Positions 1-6,123 of a stretch of DNA of 9,922 nucleotides are shown here, one piece after another (within the stretch, counting starts at the first letter, position 1; each line of letters opens with the position of its first letter). The DNA is from Clostridia bacterium. Lineage in GTDB: Bacteria > Bacillota > Clostridia > Oscillospirales > CAG-272. The stretch is taken from contig JAKSPW010000031.1 of NCBI GenBank assembly GCA_024404435.1, positions 1-9,922 on the forward strand. Direction: 5' to 3'. Both the position numbers and the translations under genes were made by a program. The notes beneath the pieces were generated by a model. It did not search any database. It saw only the letters and a program-made list of their open reading frames with translations, and was not told the DNA's origin.

Positions 1-712
1 TTCCCTCGTACTCTCCGACGGCGTCAAAGGTCGTGGCGGAGTGCTTCATCACGCCTATGATATGATCGACGAGCGGGCCCGCGTCGTCGGTTATTATCAG
101 AAAGGATTTGCACTGATTGAGGTTTTCCATCACCTCGTCTATGAGAAAGGCTTTTGCAAAAAGTCCGAGAAGCGAATAAAGTCCCGTGGTCAGTCCGAAC
201 ACGGGAAAAGTCGAAAGAGCGATCAGAAAATCGGTCGCGAGAAGCGCCTTTCCGACGTCAAGGCTCGTGTACTTTTTCATGATAAGTGCGATGACGTCGG
301 TGCCGCCCGACGACGCGCCCGAGTTGAATATCACGGCGGTGCCGAACGAAGAAAGGAGAATTCCGATAACGAGTTCAAGGAAGGGCTGATCTGTCAGGGG
401 TGCCTTCAGTGGGCAGACGAGCTCGAGCGTCCGTGTTAGCCCGGAGAAGACGAGACTGCACCAGACGGTCCCGATACCCGTTCCGCGTCCGAGTACAAAG
501 AATCCGACAGACAGGAGCACAAGATTAAAAAGCAGAATGAGTCCTCCCGGAGTGACGTACGGCAGGACCTTTGCGAGCACCGTTGAGATACCGCTGACAC
601 CGCCCGTTGTGAAGCCGTTCGGAATCTTGAAAAAATAAATGCCGACGGTCATGAGGACGGTACCCACGGTCATCGACAGATATTTACGGATCGTTATTGA
701 TTTTGAGATCAT
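1..712 (-). CDS. YitT-family membrane protein (C-terminus cut by window edge)
   Basis: 237 codons are visible from ATG at 712; the gene runs off the left edge, probably losing about 50 C-terminal residues. I translated it by hand from the minus strand. The first ~200 residues are hydrophobic, with helices near residues 13-29, 56-75, 80-98, 112-130 and 157-190. Glycine-rich family motifs are present: PNGFTTGGVSGIS (31-43) and SGASSGGTDVIA (131-142). From about residue 202 the chain turns into the soluble C-terminal DUF2179-type domain (SFLIITDD, then ATTFDAVGEYEG at 226-237). YitT proteins (DUF161/UPF0750) are integral membrane proteins of unknown biochemical role, usually in several copies in Firmicutes. 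The start has a GGAAAG Shine-Dalgarno (720-725) seven bases upstream. It lies 54 bases behind the isomerase-like gene on the same strand with no clear promoter between, so co-transcription is likely. Family call is secure; function is not. Confidence 0.9.
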   Translation of the reverse strand, partial: MISKSITIRKYLSMTVGTVLMTVGIYFFKIPNGFTTGGVSGISTVLAKVLPYVTPGGLILLFNLVLLSVGFFVLGRGTGIGTVWCSLVFSGLTRTLELVCPLKAPLTDQPFLELVIGILLSSFGTAVIFNSGASSGGTDVIALIMKKYTSLDVGKALLATDFLIALSTFPVFGLTTGLYSLLGLFAKAFLIDEVMENLNQCKSFLIITDDAGPLVDHIIGVMKHSATTFDAVGEYEG

Positions 713-719
713 TTTTTTG

Positions 720-759
720 CTTTCCTTTCGGATATTTATGATTATTATCCGCAGGAAAG
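720..759 (-). promoter_or_regulatory. Imperfect hairpin that buries the yitT-like Shine-Dalgarno
   Basis: Between the isomerase-like stop and the YitT-family start there is an inverted repeat. On the minus strand it reads CTTTCC-tg-CGGATA, an 11-base loop, then TATCCG-aaa-GGAAAG. That gives two 6-bp helices separated by a 2x3 internal loop. The 3' arm GGAAAG is the ribosome binding site of the downstream gene. No T-run follows, so it does not look like an intrinsic terminator. The pairing is seen directly; a role in limiting translation or stabilising a processed end is inference. Confidence 0.4.
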
Positions 760-766
760 GCGAAAT

Positions 767-1561
767 TTAGTCTTCAAACGGGGCAATCAGCTCGTGCATT
801 GCCGGGCAGAGCTCTTCGACCGGAACGGTGGACGAGCACTCGAACGCGAGCCAGCCGTCGAATCCGGTCTTATATATCGCCTCGAAGATCTTCGAGTAGT
901 TCAGCTCACCCGTGCCGGGCTGTGCCCTGCCGGGATTGTCGGCGATATGGAAATGAGCGATATGCTCTATATTTTCGGTTATGTTTCTGATAACGTTGCC
1001 CTCGGTGACCTGCTGATGATAGATATCGAAAAGCACTTTTACGTTCGGGCTGTTCACAGCTTTTACGACGTCGAACGCTTCTGCGCTCGTCGTGAGGAAG
1101 TGACCGGGATGATCGACGATCACGTTCAGCGGCTCGAGGCAGAGCGTCACGTCAAGCTCTTCGCACACGGGAGCAGCGGCAGACAGATTCTTTATCATCG
1201 CCTCGTGCTGGGCTTCGGGGCTCACTCCCTCTCTCGCGTTTCCGGAGGTCAGAACTATGTTCTTCGTTCCCATTTTGTGAGCCGCTTCGGCAGTCTCGGA
1301 GAGTGCCTCGACGAGGAAAGGCGCCGTGTCGTCCCACACGATGCCGTGACTCCAGAAGACCTTTTCGTTCAGCTTTGCGTCGCGGGACGCGAGCAGGAGC
1401 ATCGAATTCTCCATTCCGGTCTCGTGAAGGACTTCTGCCGCCGCATCAACGTCGATGTCTTTCCATCCGAGTATCTCAACGGCACGAAAACCGTACTTTT
1501 TTGCCGTTCTGACGTTATTTTCAAAGCTTCCGCCGTACCACGGCGCAGCTGAAAACTTCAT
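767..1561 (-). CDS. Hydroxypyruvate isomerase family (TIM-barrel sugar isomerase/epimerase)
   Basis: A 264-residue cytoplasmic protein of the xylose-isomerase-like TIM-barrel superfamily (AP_endonuc_2 fold). Such enzymes move a carbonyl or invert a hydroxyl on small sugars or hydroxypyruvate with a bound divalent metal. The likely metal ligands and catalytic acids are visible in order: Glu143 in CLEPLN, Asp179 in LFDIYH, His205 in AHFHIADNPG and Glu241 in LAFECS. The stretch HIADNPGRAQPGTGELNYSK (205-224) is the signature that separates Hyi-type proteins from other members. Length matches the usual ~260. The start is fixed by AAGGAG at 1569-1574 and a consensus promoter just upstream. It is transcribed apart from ftsH and is followed by the YitT-family gene. 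The exact substrate cannot be read from sequence; hydroxypyruvate/tartronate semialdehyde is the best guess, but a ketose 3-epimerase-like activity is possible. No glyoxylate-pathway neighbours support the Hyi role. Confidence 0.85.
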   Translation of the reverse strand: MKFSAAPWYGGSFENNVRTAKKYGFRAVEILGWKDIDVDAAAEVLHETGMENSMLLLASRDAKLNEKVFWSHGIVWDDTAPFLVEALSETAEAAHKMGTKNIVLTSGNAREGVSPEAQHEAMIKNLSAAAPVCEELDVTLCLEPLNVIVDHPGHFLTTSAEAFDVVKAVNSPNVKVLFDIYHQQVTEGNVIRNITENIEHIAHFHIADNPGRAQPGTGELNYSKIFEAIYKTGFDGWLAFECSSTVPVEELCPAMHELIAPFED

Positions 1562-1589
1562 GATATCTCTCCTTAATATGGTTTATTTC

Positions 1590-1618
1590 AGTATATCAAA
1601 ATATGCGTATTTTGTCAA
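1590..1618 (-). promoter_or_regulatory. Sigma-A promoter for the isomerase-like gene
   Basis: Minus-strand -35 TTGACA (1613-1618) and -10 TATACT (1590-1595) are separated by exactly 17 bases. The AAGGAG ribosome binding site (1569-1574) and ATG (1561) follow. The -35 box begins only three bases after the ftsH terminator hairpin, so the isomerase-yitT unit is separated from ftsH in almost no space. Confidence 0.85.
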
Positions 1619-1620
1619 TC

Positions 1621-1647
1621 AAAAAGCCCGAATAAATCGGGCTTTTT
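1621..1647 (-). terminator. Intrinsic terminator after ftsH
   Basis: A perfect 11-bp stem, AAAAAGCCCGA and TCGGGCTTTTT, with a 5-base loop, starts two bases after the ftsH stop. Read on the minus strand it ends in a five-T run, as expected of a Rho-independent terminator closing the tilS-hpt-ftsH transcript. The A/T-flanked stem is symmetrical, so it could also act on plus-strand transcripts. Confidence 0.88.
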
Positions 1648-1649
1648 AT

Positions 1650-3761
1650 TCAGTTTTCTTCGTTCGGTCCGTCGGAGCCGTCTCCGTCACCGTCCTGCTT
1701 GTCTTCGGACTTTTCTGGGGCCTGGAAGTTTTCCATGAATTCGGAGAAGGTCATCGTGTGGGACGTGCCGTTTTTATCGTGTTTTGACTGTTCGGCTTCC
1801 CTTTCCGCCTCTCTCTTCTTTTCCTCTTCCTTTATGCGCTCAGCGCGGGCCTTGTTTTCTTCCTCACTGCGGCGGCGCTTTTCGGCGACCATTGCCTCGA
1901 GCTCTTCGATCGTTGCGTCGCCTTCCATCGCACGCTCGAACTGTGCCTGCTCCATGACCTCGTTCTTGAGCAAGAACTCGGCGATGAAGTGCATCTTTCC
2001 GACGTTTTCTCTGAGAAGGACTTCGCATCTTTCAAACTGCTCTTCGATGATCCGTCTGACTTCTGCGTCGATCTTGGCAGCCGTCTCTTCGGAATAGTTT
2101 CTCGTGTTGTTGAAGTCTCTTCCGAGGAAGACCTCGTCACTCGAATGCTCGCTTCCGTAAAGAATCGGGCCGAGCTCGTCGCTCATGCCGTACTTCATGA
2201 CCATGTTCTTGGCAATGGCGGTAGCGCGCTCGATATCGTTGGACGCTCCGCCCGAGATATCGTCGAAGATGATCTTCTCGGCTACGCGGCCTGCGAGAAG
2301 CTCGCAGATCTCGTCCTTGAGACCGTTTTTGAAGACGCTGTATTTATCTTCCGTCGGCGGGTTGAGCGTATATCCGAGAGCACGTCCGCTCGGGATGATC
2401 GATATCTGACGGACGGGATCGAGCGACGGCAGAACGTGCGCGATGATCGCGTGGCCTGCCTCGTGATAAGCGGTCTTTTTCTTTTCTTCCGGCTTGATGC
2501 GGTTGTTCTTCTTCGGCATGCCGACGATGACCTTCGTCGTCGCCTCTTCGATGTCGTTCATGCCGATGAGAGACTTGCCCTTGCGGGCAGCGAGAAGGGC
2601 TGCTTCATTGAGAAGGTTTGCAAGATCGGCACCGGTAAAGCCGACCGTCGTCTGCGCGATGCGGGCGAGATCGACGTCTGCCTCAAACGGTTTGTTCCTT
2701 CCGTGTACCTTCAGTATCTCTTCTCTTCCCTTGAGGTCGGGATAGTTTACGGTGATCTGTCTGTCGAAGCGTCCCGGTCTGAGGAGCGCGGGGTCGAGGA
2801 TGTCGGGACGGTTCGTCGCCGCCATGACGATGACTCCCTCGTTCGTTCCGAAACCGTCCATCTCAACGAGGAGCTGAGTGAGCGTCTGCTCTCTCTCGTC
2901 GTGGCCGCCGCCGAGGCCTGCGCCTCTGTGACGTCCGCCGGCGTCGATCTCGTCGATGAAGATGATAGCCGCGGGATTCTTTCTCGCCGTATCAAAGAGG
3001 TCGCGGACGCGGGATGCGCCGACGCCTACGTACATTTCCACGAAATCGGAACCGGAGATCGAATAGAACGGAACTCCGGCTTCGCCTGCAACTGCCTTTG
3101 CAAGAAGAGTCTTACCCGTTCCGGGAGGACCCATCAGGAGCACACCGTGCGGAATCTTTGCGCCCAGCTTCGTAAAGTACGACGGATTTCTGAGAAATTC
3201 GACGATCTCCTCGAGCTCCGCTTTTTCCTCGTCAGCTCCCGCAACGTCCTTGAAGAAGACCTTCGTTTTGTCGACGTTTGCAAGCTTTGCCTTGGCGCGT
3301 CCGACTGAGCCCATCTTCGAACCCTTGCCGCCGGTCGCCTGAGTCATGACGAAGATCCAGAGGGCGATGATCGCGACTCCGATCAGGATATACGGAATGA
3401 AAGATACCCAGACGGGGATCTCCTTCGGTGCGGGATAGTCGTAGCTTTCTATGATCCCTTTTTCATGCTGCTCCGCGATCAGATCTCCGAGATCGTCGTA
3501 AAACAGGTCGAGGCTGCGAAGCTTATAGCTGACGAGCCGCTCCGTTTCATTGCCCGATGCGTCGGTCGCGCGGAGGACGAGCTCGACGGTATTGTCGTCG
3601 TCTACCTCGAAGCTCTTTACCTGCTCGCTGACGAAATAGTCGCGTACGGTGCTGTAAACGACGTCCTCGCCCGGGGCTCTGTTCCAGAGCGCCGCTGTCG
3701 CAAATATGACGATCGCGATGAAGATGATATAGATTATGGCGTTCTTAAAGCTTTTTTTCAT
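1650..3761 (-). CDS. ftsH: ATP-dependent zinc metalloprotease FtsH
   Basis: A 703-residue membrane-anchored AAA+ protease that forms hexamers, extracts and degrades misassembled membrane proteins and short-lived regulators. Domain order: TM1 (about 7-25), an extracytoplasmic domain (26-118), TM2 (119-140), AAA+ module, then M41 peptidase. Visible motifs are Walker A GPPGTGKT (211-218), pore loop EMYVGVG (242-248, with Tyr244 where E. coli has Phe), Walker B IIFIDE (266-271), the second region of homology [20 protein letters not shown] (315-334) with the arginine fingers, and HEAGH (433-437) with Asp509 as third zinc ligand. Residues 275-276 read Gly-Gly where the family usually has Val-Gly (IDEIDAVGR). 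The C-terminus is a charged, probably coiled-coil stretch (615-660) and an acidic tail rich in Asp and Gly (688-703), longer than in E. coli. It is the last gene of the tilS-hpt-ftsH run. The nearest Shine-Dalgarno-like GAAAGG (3775-3780) lies an unusually long 13 bases from the ATG. Confidence 0.97.
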   Translation of the reverse strand: MKKSFKNAIIYIIFIAIVIFATAALWNRAPGEDVVYSTVRDYFVSEQVKSFEVDDDNTVELVLRATDASGNETERLVSYKLRSLDLFYDDLGDLIAEQHEKGIIESYDYPAPKEIPVWVSFIPYILIGVAIIALWIFVMTQATGGKGSKMGSVGRAKAKLANVDKTKVFFKDVAGADEEKAELEEIVEFLRNPSYFTKLGAKIPHGVLLMGPPGTGKTLLAKAVAGEAGVPFYSISGSDFVEMYVGVGASRVRDLFDTARKNPAAIIFIDEIDAGGRHRGAGLGGGHDEREQTLTQLLVEMDGFGTNEGVIVMAATNRPDILDPALLRPGRFDRQITVNYPDLKGREEILKVHGRNKPFEADVDLARIAQTTVGFTGADLANLLNEAALLAARKGKSLIGMNDIEEATTKVIVGMPKKNNRIKPEEKKKTAYHEAGHAIIAHVLPSLDPVRQISIIPSGRALGYTLNPPTEDKYSVFKNGLKDEICELLAGRVAEKIIFDDISGGASNDIERATAIAKNMVMKYGMSDELGPILYGSEHSSDEVFLGRDFNNTRNYSEETAAKIDAEVRRIIEEQFERCEVLLRENVGKMHFIAEFLLKNEVMEQAQFERAMEGDATIEELEAMVAEKRRRSEEENKARAERIKEEEKKREAEREAEQSKHDKNGTSHTMTFSEFMENFQAPEKSEDKQDGDGDGSDGPNEEN

Positions 3762-3797
3762 TTAACTGACCATGCCTTTCAAAGTTGAGGTGTACGT
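3762..3797 (-). promoter_or_regulatory. hpt-ftsH spacer with long-spaced RBS and a mini-ORF
   Basis: The 36-base spacer reads, on the minus strand near its end, GAAAGG-C-ATGGTCAGTTAA followed at once by the ftsH ATG. The four-codon frame ATG GTC AGT TAA (Met-Val-Ser-stop, 3762-3773) ends immediately before the ftsH start. GAAAGG is only one base from this mini-ORF ATG, too close to serve it well, and 13 bases from the ftsH ATG, longer than usual. No promoter is seen here. Translational coupling or low-efficiency initiation of ftsH is possible but unproven. Confidence 0.3.
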
Positions 3798-4355
3798 TCA
3801 GATCGTGTATACTTCCGGCTTCAGTATTCCGATATACGGAAGCGCTCTGTATTTTTCGTCATAGTCAAGGCCGTATCCGACGACGAATTCGTCGGGGACC
3901 TCGTATCCGACGTAATCGGGTGTGAAGTCGACCTTGCGTCTCGACGGCTTGTCGAGGAGAGTGCAGGTCCTGACGGAGTGCGCGCCGCCGAGCGTCAGAT
4001 ATTCGACGAGGTAGGAAAGCGTTTTGCCGCTGTCGATTATGTCCTCGACGATGATGATGTCCTTCTGCGAAAGGTCCGTGCGATGGAGGTCGAGAAGGAT
4101 GTTGATCCTGCCCGACGAGCTCGTGCCTGAGCCGTAGGACGAGACTTTCATGAAGTCGATCTCAAGCGGAAGCGTGATCTGCTTCATGAGATCGCCCATA
4201 AAGACCACACTGCCCTTCAGTATTCCCAGAAGGAGCAGATTATTTTCGCTTTCGGAGTAATCTCTGTCTATCTGAGCCGCGAGGGACCTGACCGCCTCTG
4301 CGATCTGCTCCTCCGAAACAAGTATCCTCTGAATGTCTCTGTCTAAAGTGTGCAT
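3798..4355 (-). CDS. hpt: Hypoxanthine phosphoribosyltransferase
   Basis: A 185-residue cytoplasmic purine-salvage enzyme that joins hypoxanthine (and often guanine) to PRPP to give IMP or GMP. The type I PRTase signature IIIVEDIIDSGKTL spans 100-113, with the acidic pair Glu104-Asp105 that contacts the ribose. The PRPP-loop LKGS is at 46-49, the flexible loop SSYGSGTSSSG at 72-82, Lys136 in LLDKPSRR, and the purine-binding segment PDEFVVGYGLDYDEKYR at 154-170. Length matches the usual ~180. An upstream ATG at 4490 would add 45 residues encoded inside tilS that do not look like HPRT. I chose ATG 4355 because GGAGA at 4363-4367 lies 7 bases before it and the ATG follows the tilS stop by one base, a coupled arrangement. 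The tilS-hpt-ftsH order is conserved in many Firmicutes. Confidence 0.96.
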   Translation of the reverse strand: MHTLDRDIQRILVSEEQIAEAVRSLAAQIDRDYSESENNLLLLGILKGSVVFMGDLMKQITLPLEIDFMKVSSYGSGTSSSGRINILLDLHRTDLSQKDIIIVEDIIDSGKTLSYLVEYLTLGGAHSVRTCTLLDKPSRRKVDFTPDYVGYEVPDEFVVGYGLDYDEKYRALPYIGILKPEVYTI

Positions 4356-4356
4356 T

Positions 4357-5757
4357 TTAAATTCTCCGTTCTTTTTTATATACCGCAAGGCAGATATTTC
4401 TGCCGTTTTCCGTCTTTTTCGCTCCGTCGCGCACGGGGAAGCCGGGGATGAAAACGATCCCTTCTCCGTCGGTGACGATCGGAAGAGCATCTCTCTCGTC
4501 GAGAGGCACTTTTTTCTCCGAGAGGAGTTTTTTTACCTTACGGCTCATTCCGCCGTATCGGATTACGTCTCCCTCGGTGCGTGTTCTGACCTCAAGCTTA
4601 CCGCATATTTTATCAGAATTCAGTTCCGCAAGTGTATATAAACTGTAAATATTTCCCCCGACGGTGATTTTTTCTGACGATTTTCGGCTTTCCGTCACGC
4701 TGCCGTCAGAAAGGACCGTCAGAACGTACTCTCCGAATTCCGTCGGCACGTCAGATCCGAGCAAAACCGCAGAAGGGGAGTTTTTTTCTTTTTCGGCAGG
4801 GCCGAAGAAGCAGTCTCCGCGGTCGTCCGCAATAAATGAAACCCCTCCCGGGACCGAGACCTCAAAGCGAGGCAAGTCTGTTTTTATAAGGCGGGAGATC
4901 TCGTCGATGTGGACGCTTTCGAGAGACGGCTCAAATCCTTCGTGCATCCTCACTATCACACGCGACAGAATTGCGGGATGCAGACCTTTAAGCACTTCTC
5001 TGCCGGCACGTCCGTCCGTCACGGGGACATCAGTCGCGATGCCGTCGAGACAGTCGGAATCCCCGCGCAGCGCCCTTGACATGCGTTCTGCCGATTTCTG
5101 CGGATACGGGACGAGCTTTTCAAGCTCCGGCACGATGAGATGCCTGATCTTGTTTCTCGTGTAGTCGATGCGCAGGTTTGTGTTGTCGGTCACGAATCCG
5201 ATGCCGCACTCGCGGCAGATTTCGCGGATCTCACGCGAGGTAAAGGACAGAAGCGGTCTGATATACTTCCCGTCTCTCACCGGAGGGATCCCGCACATTC
5301 CGCGGATGCCCGTACCGCGCACGAGATTGAAAAGCACCGTTTCAAGGTTATCGTCCGAGTTATGAGCCGTCGCCACGAGGAGATTTTTCCCCGATGCGGC
5401 AACCGTCTCGCAGAAGAATCTATATCTTTCGCGTCTTGCGAAATCTTCAACCGACGTGCCGCCCGAAAGAGCGGGAATGTCGACGCGCCGTGCGTGGAAT
5501 CCGATGCCGAGTTCTTCTGCCGTCTTCCTGCAGAATTCCTCGTCTCTGTCGGCGTCCCTGCCTCTTATCATGTGATTGAGATGCGCCGCCTCGAGAGTCT
5601 TTCCGATACCGTTCAGGTATTCGTGCAGATAATGAAGAAGGAGAGAGGAATCGGCGCCGCCTGAATATGCGAGCAGGACTCCGTCGGAGGCGTCGATCAG
5701 ATCGGCGATGCCGGACGTGCGCATCGAATCGCAGAACTTATCGTACCGTTCTATCAT
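4357..5757 (-). CDS. tilS: tRNA(Ile)-lysidine synthetase TilS
   Basis: A 466-residue ATP-dependent enzyme that attaches lysine to C34 of the CAU-anticodon tRNA-Ile. This makes lysidine and changes both decoding (AUG to AUA) and aminoacylation (Met to Ile). The N-type ATP pyrophosphatase PP-loop SGGADSS is at 32-38. Other conserved TilS segments are AAHLNHMIRG (57-66), TAHNSDDNLETVLFNLVRGTG (starting at 130) with IRG, and DNTNLRIDYTRNKIRH (191-206). The C-terminal tRNA-binding domain shows RTRTEGD (391-397) and KVKKLLSEKKVPLDERDALPI (starting at 407). Length is close to that of B. subtilis TilS, so it appears complete. The start is supported by GGAGGA at 5763-5768, 5 bases upstream. It follows the 80-residue membrane protein gene by 15 bases and is followed by hpt after one base, so it is the second gene of one operon. 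This gene is normally essential. Confidence 0.97.
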   Translation of the reverse strand: MIERYDKFCDSMRTSGIADLIDASDGVLLAYSGGADSSLLLHYLHEYLNGIGKTLEAAHLNHMIRGRDADRDEEFCRKTAEELGIGFHARRVDIPALSGGTSVEDFARRERYRFFCETVAASGKNLLVATAHNSDDNLETVLFNLVRGTGIRGMCGIPPVRDGKYIRPLLSFTSREIREICRECGIGFVTDNTNLRIDYTRNKIRHLIVPELEKLVPYPQKSAERMSRALRGDSDCLDGIATDVPVTDGRAGREVLKGLHPAILSRVIVRMHEGFEPSLESVHIDEISRLIKTDLPRFEVSVPGGVSFIADDRGDCFFGPAEKEKNSPSAVLLGSDVPTEFGEYVLTVLSDGSVTESRKSSEKITVGGNIYSLYTLAELNSDKICGKLEVRTRTEGDVIRYGGMSRKVKKLLSEKKVPLDERDALPIVTDGEGIVFIPGFPVRDGAKKTENGRNICLAVYKKERRI

Positions 5758-5772
5758 CGCCGTCCTCCGATC

Positions 5773-6015
5773 CTACTTGTATTTTTCAGTCAGTCTGTCG
5801 AGCATGACACAGCAAGCGAGCGTCACGACGACTCCCGCGAGCAGATGCTCCGTCATTCGCGGGATCATTCCGTACGCGTGCAGGAACACGGACGGCTCGC
5901 GCACGGCTCCGACTGCAAGGTACAGTATGTATACGGCAAAGACCGACAGAAAGAACCACATTGCGCGCGTGATCTCCCAGATCAGTCTGTCGCCGGTAAG
6001 GAAATCTTTTTTCAT
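5773..6015 (-). CDS. Unrecognised 80-residue two-helix membrane protein
   Basis: I do not recognise this family. The start at 6015 is set by an ideal GGAGGA (6023-6028) seven bases upstream; an in-frame ATG at 6072 would lie upstream of this site and overlap the proximal promoter. The 80-residue product starts MKKDFLTGDR, then has two likely membrane segments (about 18-37 and 56-73), joined by a loop with Arg39, Glu40, His46 and Arg53. It ends in a charged tail (LDRLTEKYK). Both tails are probably cytoplasmic. It lacks the coiled coil of DivIC/FtsL, which sits near tilS in some Firmicutes. It is the first gene after the tandem promoters and only 15 bases before tilS, so it is co-expressed with tilS, hpt and ftsH. 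That position next to a membrane protease makes an envelope role conceivable, but nothing in the sequence proves it. The strong RBS and promoters argue for a real gene. Confidence 0.75.
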   Translation of the reverse strand: MKKDFLTGDRLIWEITRAMWFFLSVFAVYILYLAVGAVREPSVFLHAYGMIPRMTEHLLAGVVVTLACCVMLDRLTEKYK

Positions 6016-6043
6016 CGTTTTGTCCTCCGGTATCAACGGTATT

Positions 6044-6072
6044 ATTGTACCACGGAAGGACAAAAGTCTCAA
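6044..6072 (-). promoter_or_regulatory. Proximal promoter of the orf80-tilS-hpt-ftsH operon
   Basis: Minus-strand -35 TTGAGA (6067-6072) and -10 TACAAT (6044-6049) are separated by exactly 17 bases. Transcription would start near 6037, giving a leader of about 20 bases with the GGAGGA site inside it. Each box differs from consensus at one position. Confidence 0.65.
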
Positions 6073-6094
6073 GCGGAAAAGATTGCCTCATAAT

Positions 6095-6123
6095 ATTATA
6101 ACGCCAAATGGGAATTTTTTCAA
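6095..6123 (-). promoter_or_regulatory. Distal promoter of the orf80-tilS-hpt-ftsH operon
   Basis: Minus-strand -35 TTGAAA (6118-6123) and -10 TATAAT (6095-6100) are separated by exactly 17 bases. The -35 box contains the TGA stop of the flippase gene (6120-6122), so the promoter begins inside the upstream coding end. It lies 51 bases upstream of the proximal promoter. It is the stronger of the two by consensus match. Confidence 0.8.

Noticed and set aside
794..1552. A 252-codon plus-strand frame opposite the isomerase-like gene
   Set aside because: It is antisense to a gene with clear TIM-barrel signatures, has no ribosome site or promoter, and no recognisable motif.
1989..3308. A 439-codon open frame on the plus strand
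   Set aside because: It lies wholly antisense to ftsH, whose motifs are unmistakable. The frame stays open because of the codon use of the real gene, and its product has low-complexity Arg/Asp-rich composition.
4356..4490. 45-residue N-terminal extension of Hpt from ATG 4490
   Set aside because: It lies inside tilS in another frame and looks unlike HPRT. The ATG at 4355 has a proper GGAGA site and gives the standard length.
5140..5664. Plus-strand open frames opposite tilS, this one of 174 codons
   Set aside because: They are shadows of tilS: Arg/Ser-rich, without Shine-Dalgarno sites, and overlapping conserved TilS motif codons.
5773..6015. Idea that the 80-residue protein is DivIC/FtsL, as found near tilS in some Firmicutes
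   Set aside because: It has two membrane segments and no coiled coil, whereas DivIC/FtsL has one helix followed by a leucine-rich coiled coil.
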